64,000 nucleotides of DNA from an uncultured Flavobacteriaceae bacterium. GTDB taxonomy: Bacteria; Bacteroidota; Bacteroidia; Flavobacteriales; Flavobacteriaceae. The position numbers and the translations under genes were made by a program. Positions 55,646-64,000 of this stretch are shown in pieces (position 1 is the first letter of the stretch; each line of letters opens with the position of its first letter). The notes under the pieces were generated by a model. It was not told the origin of the DNA, did not search any database, and saw only the letters and a program-made list of their open reading frames with translations. The DNA lies in NCBI GenBank assembly GCA_913043275.1, contig CAJWLL010000003.1:1-64000 (forward strand). Direction: 5' to 3'.

Positions 55646-56626
55646 ATGAAAACTATTCAATTCAGAGAGGCTATTTGCGAAGCAATGTCGGAAGAAATGC
55701 GAAGAGATGAAACCATTTATTTGATGGGGGAAGAGGTTGCCGAATACAATGGTGCTTACAAGGCCTCAAAAGGTATGCTTGATGAATTTGGAGATAAGCG
55801 TGTGATTGACACACCAATTTCAGAAATGGGTTTTTCAGGAATTGGTGTAGGTTCGACAATGACCGGAAACCGCCCTATAATCGAATTCATGACCTTCAAC
55901 TTTGCTTTGGTAGGGATTGATCAAATCATCAATAATGCTGCTAAGATTCGTCAGATGTCAGGGGGGCAATTTCCTTGCCCAATTGTATTTAGGGGACCCA
56001 CAGGATCTGCAGGTCAATTGGGCGCAACACATTCTCAAGCTTTTGAAAGTTGGTATGCCAATTGTCCAGGGTTGAAAGTAATTGTTCCCTCCAACCCATA
56101 CGATGCCAAAGGTCTTTTGAAGTCTGCCATCAGAGATGAAGACCCCATAATTTTTATGGAGTCAGAACAAATGTATGGAGACAAAGGGGAAGTCCCCGAG
56201 GGAGAATATACCCTTCCCATTGGAGTTGCCGACATAAAAAGAGAAGGGAAGGACGTGACCATTGTATCTTTTGGTAAAATAATCAAAGTTGCTTATGCTG
56301 CTGCTGAGGCCTTATCAATAGAAGGTGTTGAATGTGAAATTATAGACCTCAGAACCATTAGACCCATGGATCACGAGGCTATTTTCAACTCAGTTAAAAA
56401 AACCAACCGATTGGTTATTCTTGAGGAGTCTTGGCCTTTTGGAAATATTTCTACTGAAATAACTTATCAGGTTCAAAATAAAATATTTGATTTTCTTGAT
56501 GCACCTATAGAAAGAATAAATACTGCTGACACACCAGCACCTTATTCTCCTGTTTTATTAGCCGAGTGGCTTCCTAATAGGGACGATGTGATCAAAGCTG
56601 TAAAAAAAGTGATGTATATGAACTGA
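55646..56626 (+). CDS. pdhB: Pyruvate dehydrogenase E1 component, beta subunit
   Basis: PdhB is the beta chain of the thiamine-dependent E1 of pyruvate dehydrogenase. The 326-aa product starts MKTIQFREAICEAMSEEMRR. It has VIDTPISEMGFSGIGVGSTM near 52-71 and the C-terminal ILEESWPFGNISTEI near 257. The ATG at 55646 is preferred to a TTG three bases earlier. The alpha chain is not in this window. Lipoate for the complex comes from LipB and LipA, both present. The remnant of another gene follows. Confidence 0.95.
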   Translation: MKTIQFREAICEAMSEEMRRDETIYLMGEEVAEYNGAYKASKGMLDEFGDKRVIDTPISEMGFSGIGVGSTMTGNRPIIEFMTFNFALVGIDQIINNAAKIRQMSGGQFPCPIVFRGPTGSAGQLGATHSQAFESWYANCPGLKVIVPSNPYDAKGLLKSAIRDEDPIIFMESEQMYGDKGEVPEGEYTLPIGVADIKREGKDVTIVSFGKIIKVAYAAAEALSIEGVECEIIDLRTIRPMDHEAIFNSVKKTNRLVILEESWPFGNISTEITYQVQNKIFDFLDAPIERINTADTPAPYSPVLLAEWLPNRDDVIKAVKKVMYMN

Positions 56627-56655
56627 AATTTCACTTATCCTCATCCCAAAACTTT

Positions 56656-56832
56656 ATGCTCAAATTTTACCAATTCCTAATAGTTATTATTCTTTGTCCA
56701 AGTTAGTTTCTCTATTAATCAGAAATCAAATAAGTAATGGTAGATGAACAAAAAACTCCTAGATACTAGGACTGTTTATATTAAATAGTTATTCCAAGGA
56801 ATATATAGATATAGAAAACCTTATCAAAATTT
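56656..56832 (+). pseudogene. Decayed remnant of a secreted CarboxypepD_reg-like / DUF5686 gene
   Basis: After pdhB, short pieces in all three frames read like one broken secreted protein. The ATG at 56656 opens a signal peptide (MLKFYQFLIVIILCPS) that hits a stop. Shifting frame gives VSFSINQ (from 56702), then VMVDEQKTP (from 56734), then VYIK (from 56774), then NSYSKEYIDIENL (from 56784). Together they follow the start of carboxypeptidase regulatory-like / DUF5686 outer-membrane proteins (V-x-DE-x-x-TP ... VYxKNS). I recall such a gene after pdhB in other Flavobacteriaceae. The remaining ~160 bases to hppA show no further match. This is my reading, not a search result. Confidence 0.5.
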
Positions 56833-56963
56833 AAACATCTATGTGTAGAGTTCCACCCTGCATTTTACTCTAATCCGATAGGCCGATAGTTTTGAATTGC
56901 AGCAGTGTTTTAGAGCTGATTTAGACTTCGTTTGAGATGTTTCCTAAAAAATTTGCTGAATGG

Positions 56964-56981
56964 GGGAGACCCCAATCTCCC
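56964..56981 (-). terminator. Weak hairpin after hppA
   Basis: GGGAGA and TCTCCC (56964-56969, 56976-56981) form a 6-bp stem with a 6-base loop, 16 bases past the hppA stop on the minus strand. A T-run (seen on the minus strand) follows only after 14 bases, so it is not a classical terminator. Confidence 0.3.
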
Positions 56982-56996
56982 AAATTCGGTGAAAGG

Positions 56997-59252
56997 TTAA
57001 ATGTTAGGAGTATTTTTGAAAACATCTTCGAAGCGAATCCTATTATCTGTCATATCAAATTCTTTTTCTGCCTCAATAGTAATTGTATTTTCAGGCTTTT
57101 CGATTTTTTCTCCCATAGGATCTCCTCCATCAATTGCAATGGTTGGGGCAATCACTAATGCTACGACTGACATTAATTTCAATAGAATATTAAGAGAAGG
57201 GCCTGAAGTATCCTTAAATGGATCTCCAACGGTATCACCTACCACTGATGCTTTGTGAGCATCAGATCCTTTTCTTCCATCGGATTCTATCATTTTTTTT
57301 GCATTGTCCCATGCACCTCCTGCGTTTGATTGGAAAATGGCCATCAGTATACCACAAGTGGTAACACCGGCCAAAAGTCCTCCTAGCATTTCTGCACCTC
57401 CCAATAGGCCTACAGTTACAGGTACTAATATGGCCAATAGTCCGGGCATTACCATTTCTTTTATAGAGGCTTTGGTTGAAATTTCAACACATTTTTCGTA
57501 ATCTGCTTTACCATCAGCAGCATCAAAAATAGCTCGATCTTTGACGTTGGCTTTAGAAATATCAGCGTCGTATTTTCTCATGATTTCAAGCGCTGCTTTC
57601 AATTCAGGAATGTCTTTGAATTGTCTTCTCACTTCTTCGATCATTGACATGGCTGCCCGTCCAACTGCATTCATGGAGAGTGCTGAAAAAACAAATGGCA
57701 ACATTCCACCCACAAGAAGTCCTGCCATTACTTTGGGTTTAGAAACATCGATTGCAGTTACGTTAGCAACTTGCATAAAGGCTGAGAACAAAGCCAAGGC
57801 AGTTAGGGCAGCAGAGGCAATGGCAAAACCCTTTCCGATCGCAGCAGTAGTATTACCTACAGCATCCAATTTATCTGTACGCTCTCTTACTTCGGCAGGT
57901 AATTCTGCCATTTCAGCAATTCCACCAGCATTATCTGAGATGGGTCCATATGCATCAACAGCCAATTGAATGCCTGTATTAGCCAACATCCCTACAGCAG
58001 CAATTGCAATACCATACAATCCCGCGTAGTGATGAGAAATTAAAATCGCTGCAGCGATAAGTAGAATGGGAATCATGGTCGACATCATACCCACACCTAA
58101 TCCAGCAATAATGTTGGTCGCTGCCCCTGTTTCGGATTGACGAACAATCGCAGAAACAGGTTTGGTTCCCGTTCCTGTGTAATACTCAGTAATTTTTCCA
58201 ACACCCAAACCGGCAACCAATCCGGAAATGGTAGCTAGAAATACTCCCATGGCCCCGAAAGGTAAACCCTCTGTTGATTCAGGAATCATTATTTGAATAA
58301 CAAAATAGGATACAATCACCATCAAACCGGCTGATCCAAATTCTCCTATATTTAATGCAGTTTGAGGATTGCCACCTTCTTTAACTTTTACAAAAAAGGT
58401 TCCTATGATGGATATCACAATTCCTAAAGCTGCAAGTACAAGTGGAAGATAGACAGCGCCCAATCCTCCAAATTCAGACGTGATTATAAAAGCTCCTAGA
58501 ACCATGGTACCAATTATAGAACCTACATAAGACTCAAATAAATCTGCACCCATTCCGGCAACATCTCCAACATTATCACCTACATTGTCTGCAATGGTTG
58601 CAGGGTTTAGGGGGTGATCTTCGGGGATTCCTGCTTCAACTTTACCAACCAGGTCAGCACCAACATCGGCTGCTTTGGTGTAAATTCCACCACCCACTCT
58701 TGCAAACAACGCAATGGAAGAGGCACCCATAGAAAATCCAGTTAATACATTTAAAACAGTAGATAAGTTTTCGGCACCGGGCCAGATATTCTGATATAAT
58801 GCGAACAAACTACTTAGACCCAGCACTCCCAGGGCAACCACGCCCAGACCCATTACTGAACCTCCTGTAAAAGCAACTTCCAAGGCTTTACCCAGTGAAT
58901 TTCTGGCAGCATTGGTTGTTCTTACATTGGCTTTGGTAGCCACACGCATTCCTATAAACCCAGCAAGTGCAGAGCAAATGGCCCCCACCACAAAGGACAA
59001 GGCAACCATTCCGTGTGATCCCTCTTCATTGCTTCCTTTGATGTATAAAAGCACAGCCAAGCAAACTACAAAAATGGATAAGATTCTGTATTCAGCCTTA
59101 AGGAAAGACATGGCTCCTTTCGAAATATTTTTGGCAATAGTTGCCATTTTTTCATTGCCGACCTCTTGTTTGGAAATCCAATTATTTTTGATAAATACAA
59201 ACAGCAAGCCTAAAAGTCCAAAAGAAGGTAAAAATTCAATAACAAATTCCAT
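56997..59252 (-). CDS. hppA: K+-dependent membrane pyrophosphatase (H+- or Na+-pumping)
   Basis: HppA couples pyrophosphate hydrolysis to ion pumping. The 751-aa protein has ~16 TMs. The substrate site has [20 protein letters not shown] near 188-207 and [15 protein letters not shown] near 217-231. The motif [10 protein letters not shown] near 462 has Ala where K+-independent pumps have Lys, so this type needs K+. K+-dependent members in marine Bacteroidota are usually Na+ pumps; ion cannot be proved from sequence. DNVGD Asp-rich loops are intact. A good promoter lies just upstream. Confidence 0.94.
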   Translation of the reverse strand: MEFVIEFLPSFGLLGLLFVFIKNNWISKQEVGNEKMATIAKNISKGAMSFLKAEYRILSIFVVCLAVLLYIKGSNEEGSHGMVALSFVVGAICSALAGFIGMRVATKANVRTTNAARNSLGKALEVAFTGGSVMGLGVVALGVLGLSSLFALYQNIWPGAENLSTVLNVLTGFSMGASSIALFARVGGGIYTKAADVGADLVGKVEAGIPEDHPLNPATIADNVGDNVGDVAGMGADLFESYVGSIIGTMVLGAFIITSEFGGLGAVYLPLVLAALGIVISIIGTFFVKVKEGGNPQTALNIGEFGSAGLMVIVSYFVIQIMIPESTEGLPFGAMGVFLATISGLVAGLGVGKITEYYTGTGTKPVSAIVRQSETGAATNIIAGLGVGMMSTMIPILLIAAAILISHHYAGLYGIAIAAVGMLANTGIQLAVDAYGPISDNAGGIAEMAELPAEVRERTDKLDAVGNTTAAIGKGFAIASAALTALALFSAFMQVANVTAIDVSKPKVMAGLLVGGMLPFVFSALSMNAVGRAAMSMIEEVRRQFKDIPELKAALEIMRKYDADISKANVKDRAIFDAADGKADYEKCVEISTKASIKEMVMPGLLAILVPVTVGLLGGAEMLGGLLAGVTTCGILMAIFQSNAGGAWDNAKKMIESDGRKGSDAHKASVVGDTVGDPFKDTSGPSLNILLKLMSVVALVIAPTIAIDGGDPMGEKIEKPENTITIEAEKEFDMTDNRIRFEDVFKNTPNI

Positions 59253-59277
59253 AGTTGTAATTGTTTTTTAATCGGCC

Positions 59278-59311
59278 CAAAAGTAGTAAAACCATTCCTA
59301 ATAAAAAACAA
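59278..59311 (-). promoter_or_regulatory. hppA promoter (TTG-N23-TACTTTTG)
   Basis: On the minus strand TTG (59311-59309), 23 bases, then TACTTTTG (59285-59278). The hppA ATG (59252) is 25 bases past the -7 box. Confidence 0.6.
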
Positions 59312-59369
59312 TCTAAAGCCTATAAATTTTAACGATTTATAACCAAAAAAAATCAAGGGTTTTGAATTG

Positions 59370-59984
59370 TTAAGACAAGCCGATCAATTCGGCATCAATT
59401 TTTTCAATGATTTTACCCAAATCTTCTTTGTTTTCAACAAAATCGATCTGGTCAACGTCAACAATTACCAACTTTCCCTTTTTATAAGTTGAAACCCAAG
59501 CCTCATATCTTTCGTTCAATCGACTCAGATATTCTATACTTATTGAGTTTTCATATTCTCGTCCTCTTTTATGAATTTTATGAACCAAACTGGGAATACT
59601 ACTTCTTAAGTAAATGAGGATGTCTGGACCCTTGACCATAGACTCCATTAATTTAAAAAGGGACTGGTAGTTTTTAAAATCTCTCTGATTCATCAATCCC
59701 ATAGCATGAAGATTAGGTGCAAAAATATGTGCATCCTCATAAATAGTTCGGTCTTGAATGAAGTTCAAATTGGTTTTTTTAAAACCATTTAATTGGCGAA
59801 ATCTACTGTTTAAAAAATAGATTTGAAGATTAAAAGACCACCGTTCCATATGGTTATAGAAATCATCCAAATAAGGATTGTCAATGACGTCTTCAAAATG
59901 AGCCTCCCAACCGTAATGTTTGGAGAGTAATTCTGCAAGACTAGTTTTTCCAGCACCTATATTTCCGGCTATAGCGAAATACAT
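59370..59984 (-). CDS. Deoxynucleoside kinase
   Basis: A 204-aa P-loop kinase of the dNK/dGK family that phosphorylates deoxynucleosides for salvage. The P-loop IAGNIGAGKTSLAELL is at residues 4-19. DRTIYEDAHIFAPNL near 76-90 is the family substrate loop, and YLRSSIPSLVHKIHKRGREYE near 125-145 is the lid with Arg residues. Cytosolic, length as expected. It stands alone between hppA and the methionine operon. Confidence 0.92.
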   Translation of the reverse strand: MYFAIAGNIGAGKTSLAELLSKHYGWEAHFEDVIDNPYLDDFYNHMERWSFNLQIYFLNSRFRQLNGFKKTNLNFIQDRTIYEDAHIFAPNLHAMGLMNQRDFKNYQSLFKLMESMVKGPDILIYLRSSIPSLVHKIHKRGREYENSISIEYLSRLNERYEAWVSTYKKGKLVIVDVDQIDFVENKEDLGKIIEKIDAELIGLS

Positions 59985-60136
59985 ATTAGATTTTTTGTTG
60001 GCAGAAAGATAATTACTTTATTTGTTTTGGTACTTTTTAGATGATTGATTTTTTGTCCAATTATTGGATTTGATTTCCACATCATATCAATATTGAAAAA
60101 CAAACAGATTATTTTTTATATTTAAAAAAATTACAA

Positions 60137-60144
60137 TATATTTG
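60137..60144 (+). promoter_or_regulatory. -7 box for the metK operon
   Basis: TATATTTG matches TAnnTTTG, with transcription expected to start near 60150, at the 5' edge of the riboswitch. This fits an aptamer placed right at the transcript start. Confidence 0.6.
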
Positions 60145-60153
60145 CCACTTAAA

Positions 60154-60203
60154 CGAGGAAGGATTTGACTGATTGCAACCTCTTAAAAAAATGCTAAAGC
60201 AGT
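60154..60203 (+). promoter_or_regulatory. SAM-II riboswitch aptamer upstream of metK
   Basis: SAM-II riboswitches bind S-adenosylmethionine and reduce expression of methionine genes. The sequence follows the compact Bacteroidota/alphaproteobacterial SAM-II pattern: GATTTGACTGATTGCAACC near 60162-60180, A-rich linker, then ATGCTAAAGCAG near 60191-60202. P1 is GAGG (60155-60158) with CCTC (60179-60182). The pseudoknot P2 is ACTG (60168-60171) with CAGT (60200-60203), and GC (60175-60176) can pair with GC (60193-60194). A promoter box lies just before and metK just after. Confidence 0.82.
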
Positions 60204-60233
60204 AGTTGCTTTAAGACGTACTTTGTCAAATCC
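60195..60233 (+). promoter_or_regulatory. Candidate expression platform of SAM-II riboswitch (competing fold)
   Basis: TAAAGCA (60195-60201) can pair with TGCTTTA (60207-60213), loop GTAGT. The 9-base stretch GTCAAATCC (60225-60233) is the exact complement of GGATTTGAC (60161-60169) in the aptamer. Both pairings use bases needed for the SAM-bound pseudoknot, so they would exclude it. The downstream arm lies 19 bases before the metK ATG. Whether the switch controls translation or termination cannot be read; I see no T-tract terminator. Confidence 0.6.
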
Positions 60234-60252
60234 CCAATAAAGCAATACATGA

Positions 60253-61509
60253 ATGTCATATTTTTTTACTTCCGAATCTGTAAGTGAGGGTCATCCTGAC
60301 AAGGTTTCCGACCAAATTAGTGATGCGCTGCTTGATAACTTTATTGCTTTCGACCCTGAAAGTAAGGTCGCTTGTGAAACCTTAGTTACAACTGGGCAAG
60401 CCATACTAGCTGGGGAGGTTAAAAGTCATACCTACCTGGACGTACAAAGCATCGCACGTGAAACCATTAACAAGATCGGTTATACCAAAGACGAATACCA
60501 GTTTAGTGGAAATTCTTGCGGAGTGATTTCTTTGATCCATGAACAATCACAAGACATAAACAGAGGGGTTGACAGAGCCGAAAAAGAAAATCAAGGAGCC
60601 GGTGACCAAGGAATTATGTTTGGTTATGCAACCGATGAAACTCACAACTACATTCCATTGGCATTGGATTTATCACACAAAATACTTATTGAGTTGGCCA
60701 CTCTCAGAAGAGAAAACAAACACATTACTTATCTCCGACCTGATGCTAAATCACAAGTAACGATTGAGTATAGTGACCAAGGGCAACCCTTGCGTATTGA
60801 TACTATAGTAGTTTCGACCCAACATGATCAATTCTTGGATGATGACGAAAAGATGCTCGAAAAAATCAAAAGTGACATTTCAAACATCGCCATACAAAAT
60901 GTAATACAAAAAGAACCTGCTCACATTCAAAAACTATTCAATGAAGATATTACCTATCACATTAATCCTACGGGGAAATTTGTGATTGGAGGTCCTCATG
61001 GAGATACGGGATTGACAGGGAGAAAAATTATTGTTGACACCTATGGAGGAAAAGGAGCACATGGAGGGGGAGCTTTCAGCGGAAAAGACCCTAGTAAAGT
61101 AGATCGAAGTGCTGCTTATGCGGCGAGACATATTGCCAAAAACTTAGTGGCGGCAGGAGTTTCCAAAGAAATATTAGTTCAATTGAGCTATGCTATTGGA
61201 GTGGTAGAGCCAACCTCCATTAACATCAATACTTACAATACTTCCATAGTTTCTCTTTCTGATGCGGAAATTGCCAAAAAGGTCAGCGAAATTTTCGACC
61301 TGCGCCCATATGCCATCGAAAATAGACTTAAACTACGAAACCCCATTTACCTTGAAACTGCTGCCTATGGTCACATGGGAAGACAGCCCAAAGAGATTTC
61401 AAAGGTCTTTGAATCACCCTACAGTGGTAGAGTTGAAAAGACTGTTGAACTTTTTACATGGGAAAAACTAGATTATTTAAATGAAATTAAAAACACTTTC
61501 AAATTATGA
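60253..61509 (+). CDS. metK: S-adenosylmethionine synthetase
   Basis: MetK makes SAM from methionine and ATP. The 418-aa protein starts [21 protein letters not shown], with the GHPDK phosphate motif. [16 protein letters not shown] is near 116-131, the methionine loop; [21 protein letters not shown] near 253-273 and [19 protein letters not shown] near 275-293 are the ATP and core motifs. It is the first gene behind the SAM-II riboswitch, so its own product represses it. Its stop shares ATGA with metY. Confidence 0.97.
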   Translation: MSYFFTSESVSEGHPDKVSDQISDALLDNFIAFDPESKVACETLVTTGQAILAGEVKSHTYLDVQSIARETINKIGYTKDEYQFSGNSCGVISLIHEQSQDINRGVDRAEKENQGAGDQGIMFGYATDETHNYIPLALDLSHKILIELATLRRENKHITYLRPDAKSQVTIEYSDQGQPLRIDTIVVSTQHDQFLDDDEKMLEKIKSDISNIAIQNVIQKEPAHIQKLFNEDITYHINPTGKFVIGGPHGDTGLTGRKIIVDTYGGKGAHGGGAFSGKDPSKVDRSAAYAARHIAKNLVAAGVSKEILVQLSYAIGVVEPTSININTYNTSIVSLSDAEIAKKVSEIFDLRPYAIENRLKLRNPIYLETAAYGHMGRQPKEISKVFESPYSGRVEKTVELFTWEKLDYLNEIKNTFKL

Positions 61510-62777
61510 GCCTAAAACTAGCAACTAATGCACTTCATGCGGGGCATGACGTGACACAAACGCAGGGAACCAGAGCCGTTCCTATTTATCAAACCTCTTC
61601 TTATGTATTTAATGACTCAGATCATGCAGCCAATTTGTTTGCACTGGCAGAGTCAGGATACATATACACCCGACTTAATAACCCTACCAACGATGTTCTT
61701 GAACAGAGGTTGGCAGCAGTTGAGGGCGGTGTTGCAGCAGTTGCTACCGCATCTGGTACAGCAGCTATTGCGACCACATTCATGACCCTACTTAAGGCAG
61801 GAGATCACATTGTGGCATCCAGCAGTCTCTATGGTGGGACCTATAACATGCTTAACAATACTTTACCTCGATTTGGAATCACTACTACCTTTGTTGACCC
61901 AGACGATGTAGAGAACTTTACAAAAGCTGTACAGCCCAATACAAGAGCATTTTTTGCTGAATCATTGGGGAATCCCAAGTTGGATGTTTTGGATTTAAAT
62001 GGAATTAGTGTCCATGCTAAAGCGGCAAAAGTTCCTTTTATCGTAGACAATACAATTGCTACCCCGGCTTTGTTAAATCCTATTGTCCACGGAGCCAATA
62101 TTGTAATCCATTCACTGACCAAGTACATTACAGGAAATGGAACGACCATTGGTGGTGTCATCATCGATGCGGGAACCTTCGATTATTCCAATGGAAACTT
62201 CCCGGAATTCACTGAGCCATCTCCTTCTTATCACGGTTTGAAGTATCACGATGCATTGGGTCCAATTGCCTTTATCGCAAGAGTAAGAGTAGAAGGCTTA
62301 AGAGATTTGGGAAGTGCCCCAAGTCCGCTCAATAGTTTCCAAGTCATTCAAGGTTTGGAAACCTTAGAAGTTAGAATGCAAAAACATTCAGAAAATGCTT
62401 TGGAAATTGCCCAATGGTTAGAGTCTCGTGAGGAAGTCAGCTGGATAAACTATCCTGGACTGGAGTCTTCTGAATATGCGGATTTAGCTAAAGAATATCT
62501 ACCAAATGGACAAAGTGGAATCGTCACTTTTGGATTAAAAAAAGGATTTGAAGCCGCCAAAAAAGTTACTGAAAGCACTAAAATATTTGCGCTTTTGGCC
62601 AACATTGGTGACACTAAGTCATTGATCATTCACCCTTCTAGTACTACACACTCTCAGTTAAACGAGGAGGAACAAAAAAGTACTGGGGTAACTCCTGATT
62701 TGGTCAGACTATCTGTTGGAATCGAGAACTTGGATGACCTGAAGAACGATTTGGATCAGGCACTTAAGTGTATATAA
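61506..62777 (+). CDS. metY: O-acetylhomoserine sulfhydrylase (MetY-type)
   Basis: This PLP enzyme turns O-acetylhomoserine plus sulfide into homocysteine. The 423-aa protein has [16 protein letters not shown] near 23-38, [17 protein letters not shown] near 54-70 and the Schiff-base Lys in [18 protein letters not shown] near 205. It resembles cystathionine gamma-synthase relatives that use free sulfide. ATGA overlap with metK gives coupled translation. It works with MetX (next gene). Confidence 0.93.
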   Translation: MSLKLATNALHAGHDVTQTQGTRAVPIYQTSSYVFNDSDHAANLFALAESGYIYTRLNNPTNDVLEQRLAAVEGGVAAVATASGTAAIATTFMTLLKAGDHIVASSSLYGGTYNMLNNTLPRFGITTTFVDPDDVENFTKAVQPNTRAFFAESLGNPKLDVLDLNGISVHAKAAKVPFIVDNTIATPALLNPIVHGANIVIHSLTKYITGNGTTIGGVIIDAGTFDYSNGNFPEFTEPSPSYHGLKYHDALGPIAFIARVRVEGLRDLGSAPSPLNSFQVIQGLETLEVRMQKHSENALEIAQWLESREEVSWINYPGLESSEYADLAKEYLPNGQSGIVTFGLKKGFEAAKKVTESTKIFALLANIGDTKSLIIHPSSTTHSQLNEEEQKSTGVTPDLVRLSVGIENLDDLKNDLDQALKCI

Positions 62778-62786
62778 TTTATTTTA

Positions 62787-63770
62787 GTGGCTAAGGTTAA
62801 AACCATATCCATCAATAATTTCAATACCGACTCGGGTATTGTTTATGATAAAATCGATTTGCACTATCAGCACTTTGGACAGTCATTTGAACATGCACCT
62901 GTAGTTCTCATCAATCACTCTTTAACCGGCGACGCCAATGTCGCCGGTCCAAAAGGGTGGTGGAGTGAAATTGTCGGCCCTAATCTCACTATAGATACCC
63001 TTCATTATTCTATACTGGCTTTTAACATACCTGGAAACGGAGCCAATGATTACGCTCTCGAAAATTACAATGATTTTCATACCGGTGATATTGCTGAAAT
63101 TTTTTATCAAGGATTACAGATTTTAGGGATTCATAAACTTTTTGCCATAATTGGTGGGTCAATCGGAGGGGGAATTGCCTGGGAAATGGCTGCTTTATAT
63201 CCTAACTTGACCGAGAATTTAATTCCTGTCGCGGCTGACTGGAAAGCTTCGGACTGGATCATCGCCAATACATTTCTTCAAAAAAGGATATTGGATAATT
63301 CCAGTGAACCCTTAAGGGATGCTAGGATCCATGCGATGCTAACCTATCGAACTCCAGCTTCTTTTAAAGAGCGCTTTGGGAGAACTATCAACAAAGAAAA
63401 AAACTTGTATAATGTTGAAAGTTGGCTCGTCCATCACGGCGAAAAATTAGAGGATCGATTTCTATTGCAAGCATATAAAACCATGAATCATCTTTTAGCC
63501 TCTATCGATATTACACGCAAGGGAGATAGCTTGGAAAAACTCATTGAAACCATATCTTCCGACATACATCTTATAGCCATTGCTAGTGATCTCTTTTTTA
63601 CGGCAGAGGAGGACCAAAAAACTCTAAAAAGGGGAAAAAAAATAAAAGAAAACATTTTCTATCATGAAATAAAGTCAATTCATGGACACGATGCTTTTTT
63701 GATAGAAAATATGAAAGTATCAAAAATTCTTAGTAAAATTTTCAAACCCAATTCAAGTAACCCTCTATAA
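62787..63770 (+). CDS. metX: Homoserine O-acetyltransferase
   Basis: MetX acetylates homoserine using acetyl-CoA, the first committed step before MetY. The 327-aa alpha/beta-hydrolase has the nucleophile Ser in AIIGGSIGGGIAWEM near 126, an Asp in LIAIASDLFFTAEED near 265 and His in IHGHDAFLIE near 298. GDANVAGPKGWWSEIVGP near 49-66 is the family oxyanion loop. Start is GTG at 62787, 9 bases after the metY stop. Length is a little below E. coli-type homologues. Confidence 0.92.
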   Translation: MAKVKTISINNFNTDSGIVYDKIDLHYQHFGQSFEHAPVVLINHSLTGDANVAGPKGWWSEIVGPNLTIDTLHYSILAFNIPGNGANDYALENYNDFHTGDIAEIFYQGLQILGIHKLFAIIGGSIGGGIAWEMAALYPNLTENLIPVAADWKASDWIIANTFLQKRILDNSSEPLRDARIHAMLTYRTPASFKERFGRTINKEKNLYNVESWLVHHGEKLEDRFLLQAYKTMNHLLASIDITRKGDSLEKLIETISSDIHLIAIASDLFFTAEEDQKTLKRGKKIKENIFYHEIKSIHGHDAFLIENMKVSKILSKIFKPNSSNPL

Positions 63771-63822
63771 GATGAAAGTAAAACTAAATAGGCTTTGTCC
63801 TAAAATGGAAAAATTTTGATTA

Positions 63823-64000
63823 ATGATAGAGGCTATTTTAAAAGAAAGAATTTTAGTTTTGGATCGCGCAATGGGTACCATGATCCAAAGGCTTCAATTC
63901 TCTGAGCAGCAGTTCAGATCGGAACGGTTCAAGGATCATCCCTGCCCCTTGGAGGGCAATAACGATCTTCTATCCATCACCCAACCTGATGCGATCAAAA
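63823..64000 (+). CDS. metH: Methionine synthase, N-terminal homocysteine domain (cut by window end)
   Basis: The first 59 codons are visible, starting [20 protein letters not shown], then [14 protein letters not shown]. This is the N-terminal part of the MetH homocysteine-methyltransferase barrel. In many Bacteroidota this domain is encoded alone and the rest of MetH by the next gene; the window ends too early to tell. It follows metX by 52 bases and would be the fourth gene of the riboswitch operon. Confidence 0.85.
   Translation, partial: MIEAILKERILVLDRAMGTMIQRLQFSEQQFRSERFKDHPCPLEGNNDLLSITQPDAIK

Noticed and set aside
63772-63819. 15-codon reading MKVKLNRLCPKMEKF between metX and metH
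   Set aside because: Too short to support as a gene or leader peptide, no ribosome site or conservation visible.

Overview
The window looks like a chromosome segment of a marine member of the Bacteroidota, most likely family Flavobacteriaceae. DNA is AT-rich and genes are tightly packed on both strands. Start sites are preceded by the Bacteroidota -7 motif TAnnTTTG rather than by Shine-Dalgarno boxes. Gene content fits: a DUF4136 lipoprotein, a PF14121-type putative porin, a Bacteroidota-length LysS, NhaD, a K+-dependent membrane pyrophosphatase and a SAM-II riboswitch. There is no phage, insertion sequence, CRISPR array or rRNA operon. Most of the window is core housekeeping sequence with a few accessory patches.

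Layout. 1-7 kb: initiator tRNA, the ribosome-assembly GTPases Era and Der, a MerR-like regulator coupled to an M23 peptidase, AlaRS, and a DUF4136 lipoprotein. 7-17.7 kb: a 51-residue DUF5522 protein, a PLP-dependent deaminase, a LysM muramidase, HemL, an exported ADP-ribosylglycohydrolase-like lipoprotein, LysS, a TTG-started YqaE/Pmp3 mini-protein coupled to LipB, a large unknown lipoprotein, and RNase HII. 17.7-26.2 kb: outer-membrane porin and glutamate synthase (GltD, GltB). 26.3-32 kb: AnmK, NhaD, ExbB-ExbD-TonB, FolC. 32-35.2 kb: an accessory patch with a plant-xylan-methyltransferase-like (DUF579) protein, a secreted GH28-like beta-helix protein, tRNA-Val and a methyltransferase. 35.3-41.2 kb: coiled-coil protein and Nif3-like protein, LpxK, LipA, a divergent NRAMP-like transporter and an ECF sigma factor. 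41.4-45.8 kb: DUF456 protein, a lipoprotein-RuvC-HemW operon, M20 dipeptidase, tRNA-Leu. 46-50.3 kb: bestrophin-like protein, CotH-like secreted protein, alkaline phosphatase, Kdo transferase. 50.2-59.3 kb: DegT aminotransferase, FabD, DHFR, class V aminotransferase, ThyA, bifunctional nuclease, PdhB, a decayed gene remnant, Na+/H+ pyrophosphatase. 59.4-64 kb: deoxynucleoside kinase, then a methionine operon (metK-metY-metX-metH, the last cut by the window edge) behind a SAM-II riboswitch.

How the genes fit together. LipB and LipA form the lipoate pathway that supplies the pyruvate dehydrogenase complex, whose E1-beta is here. FolC, FolA and ThyA form the folate/thymidylate set. LpxK and WaaA build lipid A-Kdo. 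NhaD, the pyrophosphatase and the porin/TonB genes point to sodium-based energetics and outer-membrane uptake in a marine cell.

The most interesting items are: the SAM-II riboswitch, with a perfectly complementary competing fold reaching to the metK start; the bacterial DUF579 methyltransferase-like gene beside a GH28-like gene; an NRAMP homologue lacking the DPGN metal site; a decayed gene after pdhB; and two small genes (DUF5522 and YqaE). I found no clearly new defence or mobile system.
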